From: Psychroflexus aestuariivivens
Lineage (GTDB): Bacteria; Bacteroidota; Bacteroidia; Flavobacteriales; Flavobacteriaceae
Direction of reading: 5' to 3'
DNA: 64,000 bases
Assembly (NCBI RefSeq): GCF_004010055.1
Contig: NZ_RQVT01000048.1
Span: forward strand, 31,731-95,730
Shown here: in pieces, positions 1 through 8,001 of the stretch
How positions within the stretch are numbered: the first letter of the stretch is position 1
How the letters are laid out: every line of letters starts with the position of its first letter
Position numbers and translations under genes: made by a program
Notes under the pieces: generated by a model
What the model saw: the letters and a program-made list of their open reading frames with translations, nothing else
Told to the model about the DNA's origin: nothing
The model's database searches: none

Positions 1-1067
1 AAATCATTTTTTGGATCTTCCGTTGTAATTCTACATTGAACAGCATATCCATTGACGTTTACCGATTCTTGATTAGGTAAATTTATTTCTTCATCAGAAA
101 GCTTATAATTATCTGCAATATAAAGTTGAGTTTTTATTAAGTCTACACCTGTTACAACTTCGGTAACTGTGTGTTCAACCTGAACTCGTGGATTGACTTC
201 TATAAAATAAATGCTACCATCGTCATCCACAAGAAATTCTACAGTCCCTATATTATTATAATTTACCGCTTTACAAATTTTTACAGCATAATCGTATAGT
301 TTGTTTTTAATATTTTCATCTAAATCTTTAGAAGGTGCAAATTCAATAACTTTTTGATAACGCCTTTGAACAGAACAATCACGTTCAAAAAGATGAAGCG
401 TATTGCCGTGATTATCAGCAACAATTTGGATTTCTATATGTTTTGGATTTTCAACAAACTTCTCTAAAAAAACTGTTTCATCACCAAATGCATTTTTAGC
501 TTCTCGTCTAGATTCACTATAAGCATTTTTCAATTCGTCCATACTTCTTAGGACACGCATTCCACGGCCACCACCACCTGAAGCAGCTTTCAGCATCAAA
601 GGAAATCCTATTCTTTTAGCTTCTTCTGTAGCTATTTCAAGGTTTATCAAATCCTTTTTATTACTTTCTATAACCGGGACATCGCTTTCTATAGCGACTT
701 TTTTTGCTGTAATTTTATCGCCCAAAGATTTTAAAACTTCAACATTTGGACCTACAAAAATAATATCGTTTTCAGCGCAAGCTTTTGCAAATTTTGCATT
801 TTCAGATAAAAAACCGTAGCCTGGATGAATTGCATCTACACCATTAGCTTTGGCTACTCGGATAATTTCGTCAATATCTAAATAAGGTTTGAGTGGATCT
901 TTATCGTCACCGACTTGGTAAGATTCGTCTGCTTTGTATCTATGCAATGAATATCTGTCTTCATAAGTGTAAATTCCGACTGTTCTTATCCCGATTTCAG
1001 TACAAGCTCTAAATATTCGAATGGCTATTTCTCCACGATTGGCTACTAAGACTTTTTTGATATTCAT
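1..1067 (-). CDS. Pyruvate carboxylase-like biotin carboxylase, N-terminal part (partial)
   Basis: Reverse-strand frame open from ATG at 1067 to the window edge, about 355 codons, so the 3' end is missing. The translation begins MNIKKVLVANRGEIAIRIF, the classic start of the biotin-carboxylase domain. It continues with an HPGYGFLSEN motif, the glycine-rich ATP-grasp loop (KAASGGGGRGMR) and the FIEVNPRVQVEHTVTE catalytic segment. The family ATP-dependently carboxylates biotin using bicarbonate. The TYEDRYSLHRYKADES segment after the first strand resembles pyruvate carboxylase rather than acetyl-CoA carboxylase AccC, so a long single-chain anaplerotic enzyme is likely. The carboxyltransferase and biotinyl domains that would prove this lie outside the window; an acyl-CoA carboxylase alpha subunit is the alternative. 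Confidence 0.85.
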   Translation of the reverse strand, partial: MNIKKVLVANRGEIAIRIFRACTEIGIRTVGIYTYEDRYSLHRYKADESYQVGDDKDPLKPYLDIDEIIRVAKANGVDAIHPGYGFLSENAKFAKACAENDIIFVGPNVEVLKSLGDKITAKKVAIESDVPVIESNKKDLINLEIATEEAKRIGFPLMLKAASGGGGRGMRVLRSMDELKNAYSESRREAKNAFGDETVFLEKFVENPKHIEIQIVADNHGNTLHLFERDCSVQRRYQKVIEFAPSKDLDENIKNKLYDYAVKICKAVNYNNIGTVEFLVDDDGSIYFIEVNPRVQVEHTVTEVVTGVDLIKTQLYIADNYKLSDEEINLPNQESVNVNGYAVQCRITTEDPKND

Positions 1068-1228
1068 TTAGTTTAATTTTTTTGGATTTGATTATGCTTG
1101 GCTTTAAAGTTAATGAAACTCAACAAATAATTGAAAAAATTGAGAAATTCTCTCTACAAAATTTTCAAAACAGATTTATTTATGAAAATGAACAGAAATT
1201 CAATCTATGAAATTTGAATGAAAATTTA

Positions 1229-2773
1229 TTAAATCCAATCTTTATCCGTGGATTCAATTTTATAAATCAAATAATTGAAAATATCATTAGCACTTTTAAC
1301 TTTTAAATATTCAATTGTAACAGTTCCTGAAGCTGTTTCTAAAACTAAATCTGCATGATTGTTATTTTGTTGAAAAATATTCCGCTTCAGATGAACAGAT
1401 TGTAGTTTATGAATTTCAATGAATTTAGTATTGGTATGTATCGAACCGCCACCAACACAAATGAGGTCTTGGTTAAAACCGATGTAACTTTTTTTAACTT
1501 TAAGCTGAATTACGTAAGCCAAAACTATAGCAATAAATACTATAGTTGAAACGCTCAGCCAATTGAAATAAAAAATATAAGCGAGTCCGCCCAAAACAGC
1601 TAATAAAATCAAATTTCGATACAAATAGCGAAAAATTAGACGCGGTTGAGATTGAAGTCTGTCAAATTTCTGTTCGGGCAATTTTAAATCATAAATAGAA
1701 TTGAAAAGCGTATTGATATTGTCTGTAGACACACCCACTAAGCCAATCTTTTGTTTTTCTGTCACCTGGTTTGAAGCTGCTTGACTTACATAAATATTAT
1801 TTATTTTGAAAAACTTTTTCAACGGATTGGTTTCAATTTCAAAAATCTGTGTTTTACTCTTTTTGATGACTTTATTGACCCGTTTGAACAAGCCATAGTC
1901 TACTTCATAATTTTGTTGATTTTTGACTATTTTCAAATTGAAATATTTCAAAATAGTCATTAAAATAGTAATTAAAAATCCTAAAATGAACAAGCCAAAA
2001 ATCATAATGACTACAAAACTTAGAGTTTCAGGAATTCTATTTTTGAAATCTTCATCGAAATCAATGTCATATATATTGGACAAAAAGTCCATGATAAAAT
2101 TGTACACATAAGCAAAAAATGCGAACAATAACCCAAGTCCTTTTAAGAAATTGGAGCTCACACCAACTTTTAACAAACGACTGAAACTCAATTGAAATAA
2201 TAAAGATTTTTCTTCACTTTCAGCGTGTTCTGAAACTTCATCCGAAGTAGTAGCTTTAGTTTCAGAGTCCTGACTTTCATTTACATCTTCATTTTTTGCA
2301 CGTTTCTTTTCTTCTATCAATTTATTCTTCAAAGCTTTTGCGAAATTGTTTTCCAAAGCTTTGATTTTGATTTCAGCTGTACCTTCTCCTGCCGTTTCTA
2401 TTTCAAAACCGACTACATTAAAAACTTGTTGAAGTATATTTTGCTGTAAATTGATATTCTGAATTCTTTCAAAAGGAATTTCTACATGACTGAGTTTGAT
2501 AACACCGTGATCCAAATGAAAAGCGTCTTCTTGTATAGAAAATTGGAATTTTAAATAAGATAAATAGGAATAAACAAATTGAATAACCAAAAGCAAAGCT
2601 AAGCCAAGATAGATATAAAGTCCATAATCTTGCATTAAGTTCTGCTTAAAAAACGGCACAGCCAACAAGTAAATATTTTGACGAATGCGTTTAACAAGAT
2701 CTGCTAAAAAAATCAGAAATACGCCATTGAATGATTGCCTCCTTGGAACTGAAAAATCAAAATCACTCATCAA
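1229..2773 (-). CDS. PH domain-containing membrane protein, YdbT-like
   Basis: A 514-residue protein of the bacterial PH-domain (bPH_2, DUF304) type. Hydrophobic segments pair up near residues 45-70, 210-235, 250-275 and 385-425. Between them lie soluble beta-rich blocks with the typical 'G-I…VEIPFERIQNINLQQNILQQVF' pattern, once near residue 95 and again in variant form near 290-370 and 440-500. This gives about three PH repeats, as in YdbT. A charged Glu/Lys-rich linker lies near 155-190. Its start overlaps the upstream YdbS-like gene by 11 bp, so the two are co-transcribed and probably form a membrane complex. The cellular role is poorly known (stress resistance has been reported for the Bacillus pair); no enzymatic motif is visible. 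Confidence 0.8.
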   Translation of the reverse strand: MMSDFDFSVPRRQSFNGVFLIFLADLVKRIRQNIYLLAVPFFKQNLMQDYGLYIYLGLALLLVIQFVYSYLSYLKFQFSIQEDAFHLDHGVIKLSHVEIPFERIQNINLQQNILQQVFNVVGFEIETAGEGTAEIKIKALENNFAKALKNKLIEEKKRAKNEDVNESQDSETKATTSDEVSEHAESEEKSLLFQLSFSRLLKVGVSSNFLKGLGLLFAFFAYVYNFIMDFLSNIYDIDFDEDFKNRIPETLSFVVIMIFGLFILGFLITILMTILKYFNLKIVKNQQNYEVDYGLFKRVNKVIKKSKTQIFEIETNPLKKFFKINNIYVSQAASNQVTEKQKIGLVGVSTDNINTLFNSIYDLKLPEQKFDRLQSQPRLIFRYLYRNLILLAVLGGLAYIFYFNWLSVSTIVFIAIVLAYVIQLKVKKSYIGFNQDLICVGGGSIHTNTKFIEIHKLQSVHLKRNIFQQNNNHADLVLETASGTVTIEYLKVKSANDIFNYLIYKIESTDKDWI

Positions 2774-3278
2774 TATCAGAAGTTTTAGCTAAAACTTTAG
2801 ATTTAAGTTTTTGAGCATTATCTTTACTTAGTCCGTTAATAACCAAATCTCCCGAAGATGCGCCAGCAGTATAAAGTTTTAATGCATAAAGTTTGAATAT
2901 TCTTGATAGCGGACCTTGTTTGACTTCGACATGCTGAATTCTATTAAAAGGAACTACAATCTCTTTAAAGTAAAAATAGCCGTTCTGATAAATTATATCA
3001 TGTTGTCTTATCCCAAATTTTTTTCTTGGAAATCCTTTTTCAATTTCAATTGCCTGAAAAGTGAAAATAACTGAAACGATGGTTAAGACTGTTATTGGAA
3101 TCCAAATCGGAAGAAAATCTAAAATCAAAAAAACGATTGGTGCAGCAAATAATAGTAAAAAAATCAGAGCTGTGTTGATCCAAATAATTTTTTTATAAGA
3201 TTTTTCAACACCATTAAGATTTACTGTTTTAAAATCGGGCAAATCTGTAATTGGCAGTTCAATATTTTCAAAAACCAT
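2763..3278 (-). CDS. PH domain-containing protein, YdbS-like
   Basis: A 171-residue protein with two adjacent membrane segments (about residues 33-52 and 55-75) followed by a single bacterial PH domain containing the typical VVPFNRIQHVEVKQGPLSRIF signature near residue 110 and TAGASSGDLVINGL after it. It is the short partner of the long PH protein immediately downstream, with which it overlaps by 11 bp. The order short gene then long gene is the usual ydbS–ydbT arrangement. The 13 bp gap to the SPOR gene upstream suggests one transcript for all three. Function beyond membrane association is not deducible from sequence. Confidence 0.8.
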   Translation of the reverse strand: MVFENIELPITDLPDFKTVNLNGVEKSYKKIIWINTALIFLLLFAAPIVFLILDFLPIWIPITVLTIVSVIFTFQAIEIEKGFPRKKFGIRQHDIIYQNGYFYFKEIVVPFNRIQHVEVKQGPLSRIFKLYALKLYTAGASSGDLVINGLSKDNAQKLKSKVLAKTSDIDE

Positions 3279-3291
3279 TAAGTATTTTTAT

Positions 3292-3894
3292 TTATTCTAC
3301 GATTGATGTTCGTTCTCCATTTTGATAATAACCTACAAATGCGTCTTTAAAATTCATTTTTTTAACAACATTGAGTAGCTGTTTAGCTTCTTCTTTTGTG
3401 TTGAAAACGCCTAGCGTGTATAGATTGAAATCTCGATATTGAGAATTTTTTACGATACTGAAACTTTCAGAAGTTAACCTAGTATTGAATTTTTTGAAAG
3501 CACCTAATTGAACTGCATAAAATTCATTGGTATCCAAAGGATGTGATGATGAATTTTGTCTCAAATTATCAACTTGCTGCTGAAGATCAGCTATTTGAGC
3601 TTCGTAATTTTCTACTTCTGAATTTTTAATAATTTGTTCATCTTCAGCTAATTCAATACCATCTTCTTCCTGACCGAGAAAATCTGGTTGTACCACATAA
3701 AATACAACTACACTTGCTATAAATAAAACTAGTAAAACAATAGAAGCTATCATAAAACCTTTTTTTCTGTTTTGCTCATCTTCAACAGCATTGGTCAGTT
3801 TTATAACTTCATATTCTTTAGTTTCAGCTTCAGCTTCAGCTGTTGCAACTTCATCTTTGTACTTTTGTAATTCTTCTTCGGTTAGGACTGGCAT
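3292..3894 (-). CDS. SPOR domain-containing single-pass membrane protein
   Basis: 200 residues. The N-terminal 45 residues are Glu/Lys-rich and cytoplasmic in character, one transmembrane helix spans about 48-70 (MIASIVLLVLFIASVVVFYV), and a coiled-coil stretch (YEAQIADLQQQVDNLRQ) lies near 98-115. The C-terminal 75 residues form a SPOR fold (FYAVQLGAFKKF… LYTLGVFNTKEEAKQLL). SPOR domains bind denuded septal peptidoglycan, so a role at the division site or in the cell envelope is likely. This is a type II (N-in) topology protein rather than a lipoprotein. It sits just upstream of the PH-domain pair and downstream of menB on the same strand. Confidence 0.75.
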   Translation of the reverse strand: MPVLTEEELQKYKDEVATAEAEAETKEYEVIKLTNAVEDEQNRKKGFMIASIVLLVLFIASVVVFYVVQPDFLGQEEDGIELAEDEQIIKNSEVENYEAQIADLQQQVDNLRQNSSSHPLDTNEFYAVQLGAFKKFNTRLTSESFSIVKNSQYRDFNLYTLGVFNTKEEAKQLLNVVKKMNFKDAFVGYYQNGERTSIVE

Positions 3895-3931
3895 AGTTGT
3901 AGTTTTATAAGTTGTTAATAATCAGCTAAAT

Positions 3932-4765
3932 TTAAGAAATCCATTTGATATTTTTGAAATTTGGCTTTCTTTTTTCTAAAAAAGCATTTCGCCCTTCTTT
4001 AGCTTCATCTGTCATGTAAGCCAAACGTGTCGCTTCACCAGCAAAAACCTGCTGTCCAACCATACCATCGTCAGTAGCATTGAAGGCAAACTTCAACATT
4101 TTTATAGAAGTCGGTGATTTTTCTAAAATCTCTTGAGCCCAATCATAAGCAGTGGTTTCCAATTGGTCGTGTGGAATTGCAGCATTTACCATTCCCATAT
4201 CAAAAGCTTCTTTTGCTGAATAATTTCGTCCTAAAAAGAAAATTTCTCTAGCTCGTTTCTGTCCGATCATTTTTGCCAAATATGCGGAACCATATCCGCC
4301 ATCGAAACTGGTAACATCGGCATCGGTTTGTTTAAAAATAGCATGTTCTTCACTAGCCAAAGTTAAATCGCAAACCACATGAAGTGAGTGCCCACCACCA
4401 ACAGCCCAGCCTGGCACTACAGCAATAACAACTTTTGGCATAAAGCGAATTAATCGCTGAACTTCTAAAATATTCAATCTTGGTGTGCCGTCATCATCTA
4501 CATAACCTTGATGTCCGCGTGCATTTTGATCTCCACCGCTGCAAAATGAATACACACCATCTTTCGGTGAAGGTCCTTCGGCAGATAATAAAACGACGCC
4601 AATATTAGGATCTTCTCGTGCGTCTAAAAAAGCTTCGAATAATTCACCAACAGTTTTTGGTCTAAATGCATTTCTAACCTCTGGACGATTGAAAGCAATT
4701 CTAGCAACACCATTAGATTTTTTGTAGGTAATATCAGTATATTCTTTTACAGTTTCCCAGTTCAT
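3932..4765 (-). CDS. menB: 1,4-dihydroxy-2-naphthoyl-CoA synthase
   Basis: 277 residues, full length for MenB. It belongs to the crotonase fold; visible MenB hallmarks are the N-terminal EYTDITYKKSNGVARIAFNRP, the FCSGGDQNARG oxyanion-hole loop, GWAVGGGHSLHVVCDLTLAS, and the MenB-specific SFDGGYGSAYLA segment near residue 155 followed by GQKRAREIFFLGR. The enzyme closes the second ring of menaquinone by Dieckmann-type cyclisation of O-succinylbenzoyl-CoA. Menaquinone is the usual quinone of Flavobacteriaceae. No other men genes are in this window, so the pathway is split here. The gap of about 20 bp from the cysteine dioxygenase stop suggests possible cotranscription with that gene. Confidence 0.93.
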   Translation of the reverse strand: MNWETVKEYTDITYKKSNGVARIAFNRPEVRNAFRPKTVGELFEAFLDAREDPNIGVVLLSAEGPSPKDGVYSFCSGGDQNARGHQGYVDDDGTPRLNILEVQRLIRFMPKVVIAVVPGWAVGGGHSLHVVCDLTLASEEHAIFKQTDADVTSFDGGYGSAYLAKMIGQKRAREIFFLGRNYSAKEAFDMGMVNAAIPHDQLETTAYDWAQEILEKSPTSIKMLKFAFNATDDGMVGQQVFAGEATRLAYMTDEAKEGRNAFLEKRKPNFKNIKWIS

Positions 4766-4785
4766 ATTTACAATTTTAATTTTTA

Positions 4786-5319
4786 TTAATTGGCATTGGT
4801 GAGCAATTCACCTTGTTTTGAATAATATTCTAAATCTTTATAAGTAAATTTATCCTTATTCTCATCAAAAACAGAGCACTCGTCTATCGGACCAACATAT
4901 AGATGTAAACTCATCGATTTGCCATCGTTCAAATTGTGTAGCGAATGGTAACCCATTTCATCGTTCATATATGACAATCGATCGCGAGTCATTTTGACAT
5001 CTGCAGTTTTTCTAATTCTACCATTTTCTGTTTCAAAACGCTTTTCTTTCAGCTTGCCTTTAGCCAAATACACCCAACATTCTTCTCCATTATGACAGTG
5101 AATTTGAGTTTCCTGACCTTCTTTCCAACATAGTAATAAAAGTTCGTAGTCTTTGGTTCTGGCAACACAATTTCTTGTATAAGTATCTTCTGACCAAAAT
5201 GCATAAGGTTCCAACTCTTCAACTGGGATAGACATGTTTCTGGCAATTTCAAAATAATCATCGCCTTCACATTGGGGTAATTTTTCTAAAAGTTTCTTTA
5301 AAGAAGTGATCGTTTCCAA
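4786..5319 (-). CDS. Cysteine dioxygenase (cupin fold)
   Basis: 177 residues. It oxidises L-cysteine to cysteine sulfinate with O2 at a mononuclear iron. The iron ligands are visible as the two histidines in QIHCHNGEECWVYL and the histidine of MGYHSLHN. The cysteine five residues after the second histidine matches the position of Cys93 of mammalian CDO, and the tyrosine of SLHLYVGPIDEC matches Tyr157, so the Cys–Tyr crosslink pair is potentially present. It is transcribed away from the PLP decarboxylase on the other strand, whose substrate would be its product. A related thiol dioxygenase (3-mercaptopropionate type) is the alternative, but the retained Cys argues for true CDO. Confidence 0.85.
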   Translation of the reverse strand: METITSLKKLLEKLPQCEGDDYFEIARNMSIPVEELEPYAFWSEDTYTRNCVARTKDYELLLLCWKEGQETQIHCHNGEECWVYLAKGKLKEKRFETENGRIRKTADVKMTRDRLSYMNDEMGYHSLHNLNDGKSMSLHLYVGPIDECSVFDENKDKFTYKDLEYYSKQGELLTNAN

Positions 5320-5408
5320 AATATTAATGTTTTTACCTTAATTTTAGGCTTATTAAAATTTTCCTTTAAAATATTTATTATTGTAAATATAAATTTCAAC
5401 TTAAGTTT

Positions 5409-6788
5409 ATGCAAGAAGACCTCAAGTTATTTCACGAAATTTCTGAAAAATTAATTAAAAACGAGTCTAAAAAAGGTGTTGTTGAACCTATTTCACCTGA
5501 AAAATTATATGAAAAATTAGACTTACACCTGAACGAAAATGGACTTGATGACAACAAATTTGAAAGCTTATTAGAAGACGTGGTTCTTAGTACACCACGA
5601 ACTTCTACCAAACTATTTTTCAATCAGCTTTTTGGCGGCCGAAATTCACGTGCGAGTTTAGGTGAATTATTAGCTGTTATGTTGAATAACAGCATGTACA
5701 CTTATAAAGTTGGTGGTCCTCAAGTTGGTATTGAAAAAGCCATTATTCAGAAAGTTTGTGACATGCTGAATTTTGGCGAAAATGCTGACGGCACATTTCC
5801 TCCTGGTGGTTCCATGAGCAATTTTATGGCAATGTTGATGGCTAGAGATGCCTACAATAGACAAATAAAATACGACGGAATGTCTGAAAAAATGATTATT
5901 TACACTTCCGAGGCGTCACATTATTCCATTACTAAAAACGCAACTTTTGGTGGGATTGGCATTGATCAAATTAGACGGATCGAAATCGATAATCACGGAC
6001 GTATGAGTCCTGAAGCGCTACATAAACAAATAGAAACTGATATTCAAAAAGGTTTTAAACCGTTTTTTGTCAATGCTACTGCAGGCACAACTGTGCTTGG
6101 TGCGTTTGATGATATTGAAGCGATTCATAAAATTACTGAAAAATATGACAATATTTGGCTTCATGTCGATGGTGCATATTGTGGTTCTGTAATGTTTAGC
6201 GAAACCTACAAATCCTTAATCAAAGGTGTGCAAAACGCAGATTCATTTTGTTTCAATGCGCATAAAATGCTGAATGTGCCACTCTCCTGCTCTATTATTG
6301 TAACAAAAAACAAACAGGACTTAAGACATTCTTTCGCTTGCGATGCCAACTATTTGTACCAAACTGATGGTGATGATTTCAATTTAGGAAAAACCTCTTT
6401 GCAATGCGGACGAAGAAATGATGCCCTAAAATTTTGGACACTTTGGAAATCTGTCGGCACAAAAGGTCTAGGCGAAATGGTCGATCAACAGTTCTTTTTG
6501 GCAGAAACTGCTAGAAATTACATTAAAAATCACCCTGATTATCAATTGTATTCTTATAAAGATTCTATCTCAATTTGTTTCAATTACAAAAATATAGATC
6601 CTAAAGATTTATGCAATTCACTATACAAAGATGCTGAATTGATGGTTGGTTATGGAGAGTTTAATGGTGAAACTTTTGTTCGTTTGGTAAGCATAAATAG
6701 CAATAATGAAGACAAAGATATTTTGAACTTTTTCAATGTAATGGAAAAATACGTTGAAGAAAATCACGATCAACTATCTAAAGTTTAA
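5409..6788 (+). CDS. PLP-dependent decarboxylase, probable cysteine sulfinate decarboxylase
   Basis: 459 residues, group II (GAD/DDC-type) decarboxylase. Motifs seen: FPPGGSMSNFMAML (cofactor phosphate region), TSEASHYSITKNATFGG, VNATAGTTVLGAFDDIE, WLHVDGAYCG (Asp that binds the pyridine nitrogen) and FNAHKMLNVPL, whose lysine (about residue 286) should form the Schiff base. Substrate cannot be read with certainty; the family includes glutamate, aspartate, diaminobutyrate and cysteine sulfinate decarboxylases. The divergently placed cysteine dioxygenase suggests cysteine sulfinate, giving hypotaurine, and cysteine-sulfinate enzymes share the SYSIxK-like segment. The last 11 bp overlap the end of the converging YkgJ gene. 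Confidence 0.82.
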   Translation: MQEDLKLFHEISEKLIKNESKKGVVEPISPEKLYEKLDLHLNENGLDDNKFESLLEDVVLSTPRTSTKLFFNQLFGGRNSRASLGELLAVMLNNSMYTYKVGGPQVGIEKAIIQKVCDMLNFGENADGTFPPGGSMSNFMAMLMARDAYNRQIKYDGMSEKMIIYTSEASHYSITKNATFGGIGIDQIRRIEIDNHGRMSPEALHKQIETDIQKGFKPFFVNATAGTTVLGAFDDIEAIHKITEKYDNIWLHVDGAYCGSVMFSETYKSLIKGVQNADSFCFNAHKMLNVPLSCSIIVTKNKQDLRHSFACDANYLYQTDGDDFNLGKTSLQCGRRNDALKFWTLWKSVGTKGLGEMVDQQFFLAETARNYIKNHPDYQLYSYKDSISICFNYKNIDPKDLCNSLYKDAELMVGYGEFNGETFVRLVSINSNNEDKDILNFFNVMEKYVEENHDQLSKV

Positions 6789-7272
6789 TTTGCGCTGTCA
6801 TTTTCTCTACAATTTTATAAGCTGCTGGACAGATTTCAACATTTTTTAAAGTCAAATTTGAAATTTGTTGAAATTTTTTCCGGTCAGTATGAGGAAATTC
6901 AGCACAAGCTTTTGGTCTAATATTGTAAATAGAGCAATAATTGTCAGCTCCTAAAAATGGACATGGAACTTCTTGTAGCACATAATCTTTGTCTTCATCT
7001 ATTCTAAGATAAGTCTCTATAAATTTTGAAGGTTTCATCTTGAAATTTTTTGAAATCCTTTCAATATCTTTATTGGTAAACAAAGGTCCAGTCGTTTTGC
7101 AACAATTGGCACATTTCAAACAATCTACCTCTTGGAAAGTGTCTTCATGCAACACGGCCATGATTTGATCAAGATGTTTTGGTGGACGCTTTTTCAGTTT
7201 TTTGAAAAAGTTTTTGTGTACTTTATGTTTATCTTTGGCCAACTTTGGCAATTGCTTTATAAAATCATCCAT
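6778..7272 (-). CDS. YkgJ family cysteine-cluster protein
   Basis: About 164 residues from the ATG at 7272; a longer reading from 7296 is possible but would run into the start of the next gene. It carries the family's cysteine pattern CLKCANCCKTTGPLF near residue 53, then CPFLGADNYCSIYNIRPKAC and a final VEICPAA. These eight or so cysteines are proposed to bind a metal or Fe–S cluster. The biochemical role of YkgJ proteins is not established, though they are widespread. Its 3' end overlaps the decarboxylase by 11 bp tail to tail, and only about 23 bp separate its start from the divergent methyltransferase. Confidence 0.82.
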   Translation of the reverse strand: MDDFIKQLPKLAKDKHKVHKNFFKKLKKRPPKHLDQIMAVLHEDTFQEVDCLKCANCCKTTGPLFTNKDIERISKNFKMKPSKFIETYLRIDEDKDYVLQEVPCPFLGADNYCSIYNIRPKACAEFPHTDRKKFQQISNLTLKNVEICPAAYKIVEKMTAQIKL

Positions 7273-7295
7273 ACGACAAATATAAAATTGAAACA

Positions 7296-8000
7296 TTGAA
7301 TTCTAGTCAAAACAATCCCGATATTTTTGGTCTAGCAGTAGACGCCTATTTTAACACAAAAGATGAGACTCCCATCATTGTTCATGCTGAAGATTTTTAT
7401 GATGATGAAATCCCTGTTGAATATTTATTTCGAAATTTTGATGAAATGCCAGAAATTGAACAGGAAGCAATCAATTTAGCGAGAGGAAAAATTTTGGATG
7501 TAGGTTGCTGTGCGGGAAGTCATAGTTTAGAACTTCAAAAACGAAAATTTGATGTAACTGCAATTGATATTTCTGAAAAAAGTATTGAAGTTTGTAAAAA
7601 ACGTGGCGTTCAAAAAGCTTTACAACAGGATTTTTTTGATGTAAATGAAAAATTTGATACCATTTTAATGTTGATGAATGGAATTGGCATTGCCGGTAAA
7701 ATTGAAAATCTACCTCATTTTTTTCAACATTTGAAATCTTTATTGAAACTCAACGGACAAATACTTTTGGACTCTACAGATTTAATTTATCTCTATGACG
7801 ATGAAATTACAAATCCCAATAAATATTACGGCGAAATTGAATACCACATCAGCTATAAATCAAAAACATCTCGAGTTTTTGATTGGCTTTATATAGATTA
7901 TGATTTACTAAAAGTGAAAGCTTATGAAGCAGGATTTCACTGTGAAAAAATTTGCACTGACGGACATTTTAGCTTTCTAGCCAAATTAAGTTTAAAATAA
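7296..8000 (+). CDS. Class I SAM-dependent methyltransferase
   Basis: 234 residues with a TTG start at 7296; there is no ATG in a better position. The Rossmann motif I is GKILDVGCCAGSHSLELQ near residue 65-82, followed by VTAIDISEKSIEVCKKRG (acidic residue binding the ribose), the QQDFFDV loop and a methyltransferase-11/25-like core FDTILMLMNGIGIAGKIENLP. The substrate is not deducible. It converges on the amidohydrolase gene with a 1 bp gap, so neither has room for a dedicated terminator. Confidence 0.8.
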   Translation: MNSSQNNPDIFGLAVDAYFNTKDETPIIVHAEDFYDDEIPVEYLFRNFDEMPEIEQEAINLARGKILDVGCCAGSHSLELQKRKFDVTAIDISEKSIEVCKKRGVQKALQQDFFDVNEKFDTILMLMNGIGIAGKIENLPHFFQHLKSLLKLNGQILLDSTDLIYLYDDEITNPNKYYGEIEYHISYKSKTSRVFDWLYIDYDLLKVKAYEAGFHCEKICTDGHFSFLAKLSLK

Positions 8001-8001
8001 G

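Noticed and set aside
6778..7296. YkgJ gene starting at 7296
   Set aside because: This start would overlap the divergent methyltransferase start codon; the ATG at 7272 gives a normal family N-terminus.
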